This document shows positions 42,560 to 53,679 of a stretch of DNA of 64,000 nt, piece after piece. Source of the stretch: Hoeflea marina (GTDB taxonomy: Bacteria; Pseudomonadota; Alphaproteobacteria; Rhizobiales; Rhizobiaceae); assembly GCF_003182275.1 (NCBI RefSeq), contig NZ_QGTR01000004.1, positions 536,166-600,165 of the forward strand, in the 5' to 3' direction. A program made the translations under genes and the position numbers. The notes under the pieces are model-generated. The model had not been told where the DNA came from, made no database searches, and worked only from the letters and a program-made list of their open reading frames with translations. The stretch's first letter is position 1. Each line of letters begins with the position of its first letter.

Positions 42560-42950
42560 AATGCCAGCCGGCCTGTAAGCCGGGTTCTGTATGGCCCCGC
42601 TTGCGCGGAACGTGGCAGCCATTCCTCTGGGACGTGTCTTGCAACACGCCTCAAGCAACCTACCCGGATGACTGGCCTGGAAACCGGCCGGCTTTCGCCG
42701 CGTCATCCCTATTCGGTCTTGCTCCCGGTGGGGTTTACCGTGCCGCTTCCGTTGCCGGTCGCGCGGTGGGCTCTTACCCCACCCTTTCACCCTTACCCGC
42801 CAGAGGCGGGCGGTTTGCTTTCTGTGGCACTTTCCCTGGGGTCGCCCCCGCCGGCCATTAACCGGCACCGTGTTTCCGTGGAGCCCGGACTTTCCTCGCC
42901 TCGCAGTCTTTCGACCCTAGCGAAGCGCGGCTGCCCGGCCGACTGGCCGC
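42560..42950 (-). ncRNA. rnpB: RNase P RNA component, bacterial class A
   Basis: The minus strand carries the universal 5' block GAGGAAAGTCCGGGCTCCAC (rc near 42879-42898) and the 3' block AGAACCCGGCTTA (near 42574-42590). The P1 helix is formed by 42937-42947 with 42563-42573, eleven pairs including one wobble, which fixes the ends approximately. The length of about 390 nt fits an alphaproteobacterial RNase P RNA. It is the ribozyme that matures tRNA 5' ends. It has its own terminator. Confidence 0.96.
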
Positions 42951-43040
42951 CGCTTGATAGACGAAGCCTTCCGCAATAGCCAGCCATTGCCGGGGCGGCG
43001 CGGAAACTTCCCCATGACGCCGCGGCAGCGGCGCGGATCA

Positions 43041-43553
43041 TCAGCCCATCTGGCCCTTGACCTTGGTGCAGTAACGCGCCGAGATCGGATTCATGCGCTT
43101 GGCGCCATGGCCGGCATTGTACTTGAGGATGGTCTGGCAGGTGGCGCCGCCGCCGAGCTTGTGGGCCGCCGCGAGATACTTCATGCCGTACTTGATGTTG
43201 GTGTCGGGATTGTAGAGCCCTTTGGCCGAACCGGAATAGCCCATCATCCGCGCCGTGGCCGGCTTGATCTGCATCAGCCCGATCTCGCCGTGCGCACCGC
43301 GGGCCGACGGACGATAATTGCTTTCGATCCGGACCACCGCATGCGCCAGCGCCACCGGCACCCCGTACTGTTTCGCATAGCTGGCGATGATCTTGGCATA
43401 GGGACGGGTGGCGTAACCGGACACGCCGGTGCTCAATGTCAGCTTGTCCGTGCTGATCGAGCCGGTGGTTTCGGCGGAGACTCCTGTCGTCTCGCATCCC
43501 GTCAGCGCAAGGCAAAGCAGGGCCGCAGCAGCAGCCGTAAGCAGATTTCGCAT
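43041..43553 (-). CDS. Transglycosylase SLT-domain lipoprotein
   Basis: This 170-residue protein has a signal peptide with lipobox LALTGC (Cys 20), then a compact SLT domain. The catalytic glutamate is probably Glu 77 in VVRIESNYRP. The GEIGLMQIKPATARMMG block and YNPDTNIKYGMKYL follow, as in lytic transglycosylases. The catalytic domain is unusually short and has no extra binding domain. ATG 43553 is chosen over an earlier in-frame start at 43796 because it gives a proper signal peptide. It lies upstream of rnpB on the same strand. Confidence 0.9.
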   Translation of the reverse strand: MRNLLTAAAAALLCLALTGCETTGVSAETTGSISTDKLTLSTGVSGYATRPYAKIIASYAKQYGVPVALAHAVVRIESNYRPSARGAHGEIGLMQIKPATARMMGYSGSAKGLYNPDTNIKYGMKYLAAAHKLGGGATCQTILKYNAGHGAKRMNPISARYCTKVKGQMG

Positions 43554-43820
43554 ATGTGTGTAGACTCCGATGGCGCCATGCCGGCCCCCAAGGAGGGCGG
43601 GACATACCCCTGGCGCATTGATCTTCATCCGGGGCCTGGCGCGAACATCTCCGCTGCCGTCCCCGGCGTGACGAGATTGCACAAGCAGCATCGGACTGGC
43701 GCAAATAAGGCAGGAGCAGATCAGTTTCATCCACAGCAATAAACTTGCGTTACAGAATGAAATATACGCAATCTTAATCAAATGTTCAGAAATCAACTAC
43801 ACGCGAGGCGGGGGTCTGCT

Positions 43821-44594
43821 TCAGCCGACCAGTTGCAGGCTCGACAATAGCCTGTGCAGCGTGCCGATGGTCGACATGTCGGCGACACCGTCGACACGCT
43901 CGGGACGAAAATGGCGCTGGAAGGCGCGCACGTCCGCCTCGGTCGCCACGTCGAAACGGCCGTCTACCGGAGCGCCGTAACCATACAGACTCAACATGGT
44001 CTGCAGCGCCTCCACCGGCTGTCCCTCGTCGCCCAGCTGGAAGAAGCGCCCGCCGGTGACCGGAAGCGGCTCCACCCAGTGGCCCACGCCCTGGCGGTGC
44101 AGCGTCTCCCACGGAAACCATTCGCCCGGATCCTGCTTGCGCGTCGGCGCCACGTCGGAATGGGCCAGCACCCGCTCGGGCGCGATTGCGTGGCGGGCGA
44201 TGATGTCGCGGCAGAGCCGCACCACCGCCGCGATCTGCGGACCCGGAAAGGCGGTCGGCCGCCAGCTTGGATCCGGTGAATGCCCGGTATGGGCGATCTC
44301 GATGCCGATCGAGGCCGAATTGATGTCCGTCTCGCCCTTCCAGACGCTCTTGCCGGCGTGCCAGGCGCGCGCCGATTCCGGCACCATCTGGGTTACCAGC
44401 CCACCCTCGTCGACGAAGTAGTGCGACGAGACCTGGCTTTCCTCGGTGCACAGCCAGTCAAGCGCCGCCTTCGCAGTCACCATGCCCGTGTAATGAAGAA
44501 TGATCATGTCGGGGCTGCGGCCATTCGCCCGCTCGCCAGCATTCGGCGACGGCCTGACAAGCGCAGGCAGAAAGTCCGGGTCAAATCCGCTCAT
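43821..44594 (-). CDS. AmpD-like N-acetylmuramoyl-L-alanine amidase with peptidoglycan-binding domain
   Basis: This 257-residue protein has an amidase_2 domain. The zinc ligands are His 34 (LHYTG), His 145 (AHSDVAP) and Asp 155 (KQDPG); Glu 99 and Lys 153 fit the catalytic positions. A peptidoglycan-binding-1 domain follows (LQTMLSLYGYGAPVDGRFD). No signal peptide is visible, so it likely acts in the cytoplasm on recycled anhydromuropeptides, as AmpD does. Its ATG overlaps the stop of the djlA-like gene by four bases. Confidence 0.92.
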   Translation of the reverse strand: MSGFDPDFLPALVRPSPNAGERANGRSPDMIILHYTGMVTAKAALDWLCTEESQVSSHYFVDEGGLVTQMVPESARAWHAGKSVWKGETDINSASIGIEIAHTGHSPDPSWRPTAFPGPQIAAVVRLCRDIIARHAIAPERVLAHSDVAPTRKQDPGEWFPWETLHRQGVGHWVEPLPVTGGRFFQLGDEGQPVEALQTMLSLYGYGAPVDGRFDVATEADVRAFQRHFRPERVDGVADMSTIGTLHRLLSSLQLVG

Positions 44595-45301
44595 GCAGCG
44601 GCCCGGGACTTCTCGATTTCGCCGTAAGCGGCATTCAGCATTGCCATCCGCTCATTGGCCAGCAGCATGAATTCGTCGGGCACGCCGCGGGCGGCAAAGC
44701 GGTCGGGATGGCTCTCGGCGGCAAGCTGACGGTAGCGCTTGCGCACCTCGGTAAAGGGAGTGTCCGGCGTCAGACCCAGCACGGCGAAGGGATCGACGCC
44801 GTCGGGATGGACATGGCGGGCGAGAATGCGATCGAAATGCGCCTCGTCGACCTCGAAGATGTCGGCGACATGGGCGATGAATTCGAGTTCCTTGTGGTGG
44901 ATCAGCCCGTCCGCCTTGGCGATGTGGAACAATCCGTCGAGGATGTCCTCGAGCATGGCGCAGTTGGCGTTGCCCGATCCGCACATGCCCTTGATCCGCT
45001 CGGCATAGACATCGAAGCCGGCAACATCCTGCTTGGCCAGATTGTAGAGCCGGGCGACATTGGCCGCCTCTTCCGGCGGCACGGCAAAGATCTCCTGGAA
45101 CGCCGCCACCTCGGCCGGCGAGACGATGCCGTCGGCCTTGGCCATCTTCGCCGACAGCGCGATCACGGCCACGGAAAACGCCACCCTGCGGCGGGTTTCC
45201 GGGTCTCCGGCAAACACGGTGCGCACCGCTTCGACGACGCTGGAAAAGGCGTTGGAAGCGGTTTCGCCGATGGCGTCGATGAGGCGGCTGAAAACGGACA
45301 T
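44591..45301 (-). CDS. DjlA-like co-chaperone with TerB and J domains
   Basis: This 236-residue protein has a central TerB-like alpha-helical domain (MAKADGIVSPAEVAAFQEIF, repeated as IAKADGLIHHKELEFIAHVA). A C-terminal J domain carries the HPD motif in AAESHPDRFAARG. J domains stimulate DnaK. Unlike E. coli DjlA it lacks a clear N-terminal membrane anchor. ATG 45301 is preferred to the upstream start at 45355. It is the first gene of a unit with the AmpD-like amidase (ATGA overlap). Confidence 0.9.
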   Translation of the reverse strand: MSVFSRLIDAIGETASNAFSSVVEAVRTVFAGDPETRRRVAFSVAVIALSAKMAKADGIVSPAEVAAFQEIFAVPPEEAANVARLYNLAKQDVAGFDVYAERIKGMCGSGNANCAMLEDILDGLFHIAKADGLIHHKELEFIAHVADIFEVDEAHFDRILARHVHPDGVDPFAVLGLTPDTPFTEVRKRYRQLAAESHPDRFAARGVPDEFMLLANERMAMLNAAYGEIEKSRAAA

Positions 45302-45429
45302 TCCCCTGTTTAAGCGATTTGCTCTTAAAAATCGAGTGCTGCGATGCAGCAACATCGATCAAAAGACGGAATGGACTGTTCACTTCGATTTCATTGGACC
45401 GCGCCCACCGCAAGCGGCTAACGCAGGCC

Positions 45430-46335
45430 ATGCAGGATCCGACCCCAGCGGCCGTTGCCGCCCCCGCCAAGACCACCCACCCGCTTGCCGGCCTCGCCCT
45501 CGGCCTGGTCGGCGTGATCATCTTCGGCGCCACGCTGCCGATGACGCGGATGGCGCTGGAGGGATTTTCGCCCGCCTTCATAACATTTGCCCGCGCGCTG
45601 ATCGCCGCCTGCGTCGCCGGAGCCACGCTCAGGCTTCTCAACAGGCCATTTCCGCACCGGGAGGCACGCCCGCTGATGGCCGCCGGCCTGCTGCTCGTCT
45701 ATGGCTTTCCGGGCTTCTCGAGCGTCGCCATGCAGACGGTGCCGGCCGCCCATGGCGGCGTGGTCCTCGGCGTGCTGCCGCTGATGACCGCGGCCTTCGC
45801 CGCCCTCTTCGGCGGCGAGCGTCCCGGCCCGGCCTTCTGGGCCTGGAGCGTGGCGGGCGCGGCGCTGGTGCTGGTGTTCTCGCTGTCCGGCGCCGACATC
45901 GTGCCCGGCATCGGCGACCTGTGGCTCGGCTGCGCGGCGCTGTCGGCGGCCTGCGGCTATGTGATATCCGGCAAGCTGGCGCGCAGCCGCCCCGGCTGGG
46001 AGGTGATCAGCTGGGCGCTGGTGGTGGTGGCCCCGATCTCGCTCGGCGGCACGCTGCTGACGGTGGAGAGCGGCGTCCTCGCCCCCGACGCCCCGGCGCT
46101 GATGGCGCTCGCCTACCTCTCGCTCGGCTCGATGTTCGCCGGCTTCATCTTCTGGAACCAGGGCCTGGCGCTCGGCGGCATTGCCCGCGTCGGCCAGGTG
46201 CAACTGATGCAGAGCTTCGTCACCCTCGGCCTGTCGGCGCTCCTGCTCGGCGAGACCGTCACGCCGGTGATGCTCGGCTTCGCGGTGGCGGTGGGGTTCG
46301 TGGTCTGGTGCGGCCGCAAGGCGCGGATAGGGTGA
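45430..46335 (+). CDS. DMT superfamily (EamA) transporter
   Basis: This protein of about 301 residues has ten membrane segments in two EamA repeats. The first begins at GLALGLVGVIIFGATLPMTRMAL and the second at IGDLWLGCAALSAACGYVISGKLA. Such proteins export or import small metabolites such as amino acids. ATG 45430 begins just before the first membrane helix region; the longer frame to 45319 adds a basic, unlikely N-terminus. RidA follows after ten bases, so the two are probably co-transcribed. Confidence 0.9.
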   Translation: MQDPTPAAVAAPAKTTHPLAGLALGLVGVIIFGATLPMTRMALEGFSPAFITFARALIAACVAGATLRLLNRPFPHREARPLMAAGLLLVYGFPGFSSVAMQTVPAAHGGVVLGVLPLMTAAFAALFGGERPGPAFWAWSVAGAALVLVFSLSGADIVPGIGDLWLGCAALSAACGYVISGKLARSRPGWEVISWALVVVAPISLGGTLLTVESGVLAPDAPALMALAYLSLGSMFAGFIFWNQGLALGGIARVGQVQLMQSFVTLGLSALLLGETVTPVMLGFAVAVGFVVWCGRKARIG

Positions 46336-46345
46336 GGACCTGACG

Positions 46346-46729
46346 ATGGAAAAGCGACGAATCAACGCGGCCGGCGCTCCCCAGCCTTCGGGCGGCTATG
46401 CCCAGGCGATCGAGATCAGCGGTGCCGGCAGGATGCTCTTCGTCAGCGGCCAGATTCCCGTCGCCGCTGACGGGAAGGTACCAGAGAGCGCCGAGGACCA
46501 GATGCGGCTTGCATGGGCCAATGTGCGAGCGCAGCTCGAGGCGGCCGACATGAAGCTGTCCGATCTAGTCAAGGTCACGATCTACCTGGCCGACCGCGGC
46601 GACCGCGAGGCCAATCGCGTCATCCGCAAGGAGGTGCTCGGCGAGCTGCAACCGGCCCTGACGGTGGTGATTGTCGGAATCTTCGACGAAGCCTGGAAGG
46701 TCGAGATCGAAGCGATTGCCGCCGCCTGA
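46346..46729 (+). CDS. RidA family protein
   Basis: This 127-residue YjgF/YER057c/UK114-fold protein has INAAGAPQPSGGYAQAIEI, LFVSGQIPVAADGKVP, and the ligand-binding strand VKVTIYLADRGD. RidA proper uses an arginine near position 105 to deaminate enamine/imine intermediates. Here the equivalent stretch reads LQPALTVVIVGIF, without an obvious RxxV/E match, so deaminase activity is unsure. It is downstream of the DMT transporter. Confidence 0.88.
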   Translation: MEKRRINAAGAPQPSGGYAQAIEISGAGRMLFVSGQIPVAADGKVPESAEDQMRLAWANVRAQLEAADMKLSDLVKVTIYLADRGDREANRVIRKEVLGELQPALTVVIVGIFDEAWKVEIEAIAAA

Positions 46730-46736
46730 CCCTCGT

Positions 46737-47129
46737 TCAGGTTCCGCGGCCTGAATCCGGAAGCAGTGCGATTCTTCGCGCCAGCTCTGTGTCGACACGT
46801 CCGGCAGAGTAATGCTCGCCAAGAAGATCGCGCCTGAGCAGGTCGGGATTCCCCGACAGAAATTCCTCCGCGGTCGCAGCCGGGCATCGATGCATCCGCT
46901 CGGCGATCAGGCTTATATGGGCGAAGGTCACGGTGGCGTTGAACTTTTCCGGTACCCCGGCCTTCTCGACCAGCATCTTCAAACCGTCCGCATAGACCAG
47001 CAACGCCCTGAAGAAGTCGTGCGCGGCAAGCGCCTCGAAGGCGACGCCGACATGGTCGGCATGGGCGAACCCAGCCGGATCGAGTTCGCCACTGACCATC
47101 AATTCGAGCTTGGCGCGGTACGGACTCAC
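46737..47129 (-). CDS. Uncharacterised HxxH-motif protein
   Basis: This 130-residue soluble alpha-helical protein carries FAHADHVGVAFEAL (His 23 and His 26) and PEKFNATVTFAHISLIAERM (His 71). It resembles an uncharacterised family with paired histidines near the N-terminus and a KYHETIT-like block in the middle; here that block is changed to KFNATVT. The histidines suggest a metal or substrate site, but no activity is known. It overlaps the RHH-like gene by ATGA (47126-47129). Confidence 0.75.
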   Translation of the reverse strand: MSPYRAKLELMVSGELDPAGFAHADHVGVAFEALAAHDFFRALLVYADGLKMLVEKAGVPEKFNATVTFAHISLIAERMHRCPAATAEEFLSGNPDLLRRDLLGEHYSAGRVDTELARRIALLPDSGRGT

Positions 47130-47377
47130 CGGCTCTGCTCCTCGCTCATGCCGTGGCTGTCGGCGGCGGTGAGATCCAGGTCGTAGACGGATTTGAGCTG
47201 CGCGATCTTGTCCATGGTCTGCGGCCCGAAAGGCGCTTTGCCCTCGAAGGCATGCAGCGCCATCGCCTCGATCAGCTCGGCGACGGAAATGTCGAGATGC
47301 TCGGCGGTGGCCTTCATCACCTTGAGCAGCCGCTTTTCGATCCGAAGACCGGTCTGGACGCGTTCGATGGTTTTCAT
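47126..47377 (-). CDS. Small ribbon-helix-helix-like protein
   Basis: This 83-residue protein has a basic strand (ERVQTGLRIEKRLLKVMK) followed by two helices (ATAEHLDISVAELIEAMALHAFEG), the size and pattern of an RHH DNA-binding protein. A C-terminal acidic tail of about 35 residues follows. A longer in-frame start exists at 47734, but that part lies inside the MarR gene. A promoter -10 ends seven bases before ATG 47377 and no ribosome binding site is seen, so a leaderless mRNA is predicted. It is coupled to the HxxH protein gene. Confidence 0.75.
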   Translation of the reverse strand: MKTIERVQTGLRIEKRLLKVMKATAEHLDISVAELIEAMALHAFEGKAPFGPQTMDKIAQLKSVYDLDLTAADSHGMSEEQSR

Positions 47378-47383
47378 GCGGAA

Positions 47384-47435
47384 ATCATGCCGTATCGCGA
47401 CAATGGTGTCAAGGTACCAAGATAACAGACACCAT
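47384..47435 (-). promoter_or_regulatory. Promoter and inverted-repeat operator of the RHH-like operon
   Basis: A perfect 8-bp inverted repeat, ATGGTGTC (47403-47410) and GACACCAT (47428-47435), is separated by 17 bases that contain the palindrome GGTACC. On the minus strand TTGACA (47412-47407) and CATGAT (47389-47384) are exactly 17 bp apart. The expected transcription start coincides with the A of the ATG at 47377. The operator overlaps the -35, which fits autorepression. Confidence 0.7.
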
Positions 47436-47445
47436 ATGCGTCCGC

Positions 47446-47979
47446 CTACATGCTCGCCGCAGCCCTTGACGCCTGGTCGTACTGGCCCGAGAGCACCCGC
47501 ATCAGCGCGGCGATCTCGCTGATCCGGCTCTCGTCGAGGCCCAGTGTCGCGGCCGATTCCACCAGCAGCTTCTCGCGCAGCGCGCGGTAGCGCAGGCACA
47601 GCTCTGCCCCCTCGCGGGTGATCCGCGCCGTCTTCTCCTTGCCGCGCCGGCCCGATTCCACCAGGCCGAGTGCCTGCAGCTTCTTGAGCGCATAGGCCAC
47701 CACATGGGTGTCCTCGATGTTGAACATCATGCACAGCTCCGCCTGGCTCTTGTCGCGGCTGCGGTGGTTGACGGCGTGCAGGATCTGCACCTCGATGCTC
47801 GACAGGCCCTCGCCGCCGGCCGCCGAACAGCAGCGCGCGATCCAGCGCTGATAGGCATTGCCGAGGATGACCAGCGCGTATTCCATCTCCGAGAGCGCCG
47901 GCATGGCGCCGTCGGCGAGATGGGAGGCCGCCACCACCGGTCCGATGCCGCTCCTCTTACCGTCAGCCTTCCGATCCAT
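47446..47979 (-). CDS. MarR-like winged-helix regulator
   Basis: This 177-residue protein has an N-terminal extension of about 25 residues. A MarR-type winged helix follows, with LSSIEVQILHAVNHRSRDKSQAELCMMFNIEDTHVVAYALKKLQALGLV as the core and a basic wing SGRRGKEKTARI. It is divergent from the oxoprolinase gene, with 130 bases between the starts, and very probably controls it. Its own promoter appears to share that interval. Confidence 0.9.
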   Translation of the reverse strand: MDRKADGKRSGIGPVVAASHLADGAMPALSEMEYALVILGNAYQRWIARCCSAAGGEGLSSIEVQILHAVNHRSRDKSQAELCMMFNIEDTHVVAYALKKLQALGLVESGRRGKEKTARITREGAELCLRYRALREKLLVESAATLGLDESRISEIAALMRVLSGQYDQASRAAASM

Positions 47980-48006
47980 CGCTTCTTACGCTCACATTTT
48001 ATCGAC

Positions 48007-48041
48007 ATAATGTTGACGACTTGTCATTTTGTGCATTATAC
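48007..48041 (+). promoter_or_regulatory. Promoter of the oxoprolinase gene with dyad operator
   Basis: TTGACG (48013-48018) and TTATAC (48036-48041) are separated by exactly 17 bp, a strong sigma-70-like promoter. The dyad TGAC-N5-GTCA (48014-48026) covers the -35, and a second pair ATAATG (48007-48012) / CATTAT (48034-48039) flanks the spacer. These are likely sites for the divergent MarR-like protein. Confidence 0.7.
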
Positions 48042-48109
48042 CCGGACGTCCCGCCTTGTCCATGCCGGGATGCGAGCGGGCCGGACAGTTCACGCCAAGG
48101 AGACGATCG

Positions 48110-51739
<3,630 letters not shown>

Positions 51740-51768
51740 CGATCGGCCGGGGATGAGACACGGGGGCC

Positions 51769-51790
51769 GGGGCCATCGGCTCCTGGCCCC
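51769..51790. terminator. Hairpin between convergent genes
   Basis: GGGGCCA (51769-51775) and TGGCCCC (51784-51790) form a perfect 7-bp stem with an 8-base loop, between the oxoprolinase stop and the GGDEF gene stop. Neither strand has a U-tract after it, so factor-independent termination is uncertain. Confidence 0.35.
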
Positions 51791-51843
51791 TGGCGACCGC
51801 ACGGGCATTGCCGGGAGCGGGTCGTTTCTGGCCGCGACCGGCG

Positions 51844-53454
51844 TCAGCAGCTGACGGCCAGCCTCAGCCGCGGCATGCCGCCGATGCGCGATCCGTTGAG
51901 CGGAACCAGCCGGCGCGTGAGCCCCACCTGCATGGCCGGCAGCGGGACGCCGGCGGCTCCGCCCTGGAACCGGGCGACGCCCAGCCTGCGGGCGGCGGCG
52001 AGATCTGCCTCGGTGTCGATTCCTTCGAGCGTCACCCCGGCGCCGAGCGATCCCGCAAAGCCGACCAGAAGCTGCAGCAGGTTTTCCTCCCGCCCCTCAC
52101 CGGCGAACTGCCGCATCTGCTCCATGTCGATGCGCACCTCGTCCACGCCCGCCTCTTGCAGGGCGGCGAGATTGATTTCACCAAGTCCGAAACCGCTGAC
52201 CGACACGCTGACGCCGAGCCCCCGCAGGCCGTCGATCGCCGGCTGAGCCAGCGGGGCAAAGCCGGCGCCCAGCGCGTCCGACGTCACCGACAGCGTCAGG
52301 CGCTCCGGCGCCACATCGAATTCGGCGAGCAGACGGCGGATCTGCTCGGAAAAGCCGGGCTTGATCAACTTGCGGGTGGAAACCGGGATCAGCACTGCGA
52401 TGTCTTCCGGCCACATCGACGCATCGGAAATTGCCTTGCGAAGCATCCACCGGTCGATCTGGGTGATGAGGCCTGCCTCCCTGGCCAGCGGCAGGAACAG
52501 CGTGGGCGCGACATCGCCATGCTCGGGATGAGTCCACCGCAGGCACGCTTCGTAGAGGCGGGTGTCGAGCGAGACGGCGTCGGCGACGGGACGGTAGTCA
52601 AGCCGGAAGCCGTCGCCGGCCAGCGCCATCCGCATCGAATGCTCGAACTGGCGCCGGAGTTGCAGATCCTCGTCCATGTCGAGGGTAAAGAAGCAGTGGC
52701 TCGGACCGCTGGTCTCCTTGGCCTGGTAGAGCGCCAGGTCTGCGCGCTTGAGCACCGTCGACACCGTCTCGTCGGCCGGGGTCATGAAGGCGATGCCGAT
52801 GCTCCCGGACGTATCGATCTCCGCACCGGCATGCCTGACGGGACGGAACACCGCCGCCTGCAGCGCAAGGACGAACTCCTCCACTTCGCCGCGGCCCGGC
52901 GCCCCGTCCCAGATGATGACGAACTCGTCGCCGCCCAGGCGGTAGACCGACCGGCTCTCGCCGCAATGGGCCTTCAGCCGCCGCGTGATGGCCAGCAGCA
53001 CCTCGTCGCCGGCGTGGTGGCCCATCGTGTCGTTGATGACCTTGAAGCGGTCGAGATCCAGCAGCAGCATTGCCGGGCGGCGCTCGAGATCGAGACCGGC
53101 GGCCATGATCGCGGAGACGTCCTCGCTCAGGGCATGCCGGTTGCGCAGGCCGGTGACGGCGTCGTGATAGGCGGTGTGGCGCAATTGGTCGGTGCCCGCC
53201 CGTTCGCTTTGCAGCTCGGCCCTCAGGCGCGACTGGGCTCGTCCGGCAAGCGCGAACATGCCGCCGAGCAGCAGCGGAGAAGCGAGCGCCGCTCCCCAAA
53301 CCGCGCAGGTGGCCACAGTCAGAGCGATGTCCGAAGCGGATGCGGATGGGGCCCATGCCCCGACGACGAGTGTAAGGGGCGCAAGCGCCCCGATTGCCGA
53401 ACCGGCGATTGCATATCGCCCTTGCATGTCCGGCAGAAACGAATTTAACATCAT
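51844..53454 (-). CDS. GGDEF diguanylate cyclase with degenerate EAL domain
   Basis: This 536-residue protein has two N-terminal membrane segments (about residues 20-38 and 45-70) and a GGDEF domain with the intact motif GGDEF at 174-178. No RxxD inhibitory site is present five residues before it. The EAL-like domain has lost most catalytic residues: EAL reads EAC (301-303), the Asn position is Ser 358, Glu positions are Ser 388 and Ser 391, and the Asp pair is Ser 419-Gly 420. It probably makes c-di-GMP and uses the EAL fold as a receptor or scaffold. AGGAG precedes ATG 53454. Confidence 0.93.
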   Translation of the reverse strand: MMLNSFLPDMQGRYAIAGSAIGALAPLTLVVGAWAPSASASDIALTVATCAVWGAALASPLLLGGMFALAGRAQSRLRAELQSERAGTDQLRHTAYHDAVTGLRNRHALSEDVSAIMAAGLDLERRPAMLLLDLDRFKVINDTMGHHAGDEVLLAITRRLKAHCGESRSVYRLGGDEFVIIWDGAPGRGEVEEFVLALQAAVFRPVRHAGAEIDTSGSIGIAFMTPADETVSTVLKRADLALYQAKETSGPSHCFFTLDMDEDLQLRRQFEHSMRMALAGDGFRLDYRPVADAVSLDTRLYEACLRWTHPEHGDVAPTLFLPLAREAGLITQIDRWMLRKAISDASMWPEDIAVLIPVSTRKLIKPGFSEQIRRLLAEFDVAPERLTLSVTSDALGAGFAPLAQPAIDGLRGLGVSVSVSGFGLGEINLAALQEAGVDEVRIDMEQMRQFAGEGREENLLQLLVGFAGSLGAGVTLEGIDTEADLAAARRLGVARFQGGAAGVPLPAMQVGLTRRLVPLNGSRIGGMPRLRLAVSC

Positions 53455-53511
53455 GTTAAACGCTCCTAATCCTGCGCGAATATGAGCAGACAGGAATTAA
53501 CGCCGGGTTAA
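53445..53511 (-). promoter_or_regulatory. Candidate CtrA-type promoter with two TTAA-N7-TTAA boxes
   Basis: Two exact full-site matches occur: TTAACATCATGTTAA (53445-53459) and TTAACGCCGGGTTAA (53497-53511). A further TTAACCA half site begins at 53527. The first box spans the two start ATGs of the GGDEF gene and includes the rare codon TTA. The second lies 43-57 bases upstream, with TATTCG as a possible -10 after it. This is the response-regulator CtrA consensus known from Caulobacter and Brucella. Control of this gene by CtrA is inferred. Confidence 0.65.
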
Positions 53512-53679
53512 TAAGCGATGCCGCGATTAACCACTGAATTCGCCGCTGGCCGAAAACCCTGTTGATCTTGCCCCTGCGGTGTGATTCACATCAGCCTCGG
53601 AAACGGCGGCAACCATGGCAGGACGATCATGCCGGCGCCGTGACCGGTACGGAAAACCCGACACCGAGCCCTGCTTCCG

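Noticed and set aside
42428..42979. Several small open frames on both strands
   Set aside because: They fall inside RNase P RNA and its terminator.
43774..43788. TTAA-N7-TTCA resembling a CtrA box
   Set aside because: One half site has a mismatch, and a single near match in an AT-richer intergenic stretch is not informative.
46346..46729. Calling the RidA protein a confirmed imine deaminase
   Set aside because: The usual arginine-containing segment near the end was not clearly seen, so only family membership is claimed.
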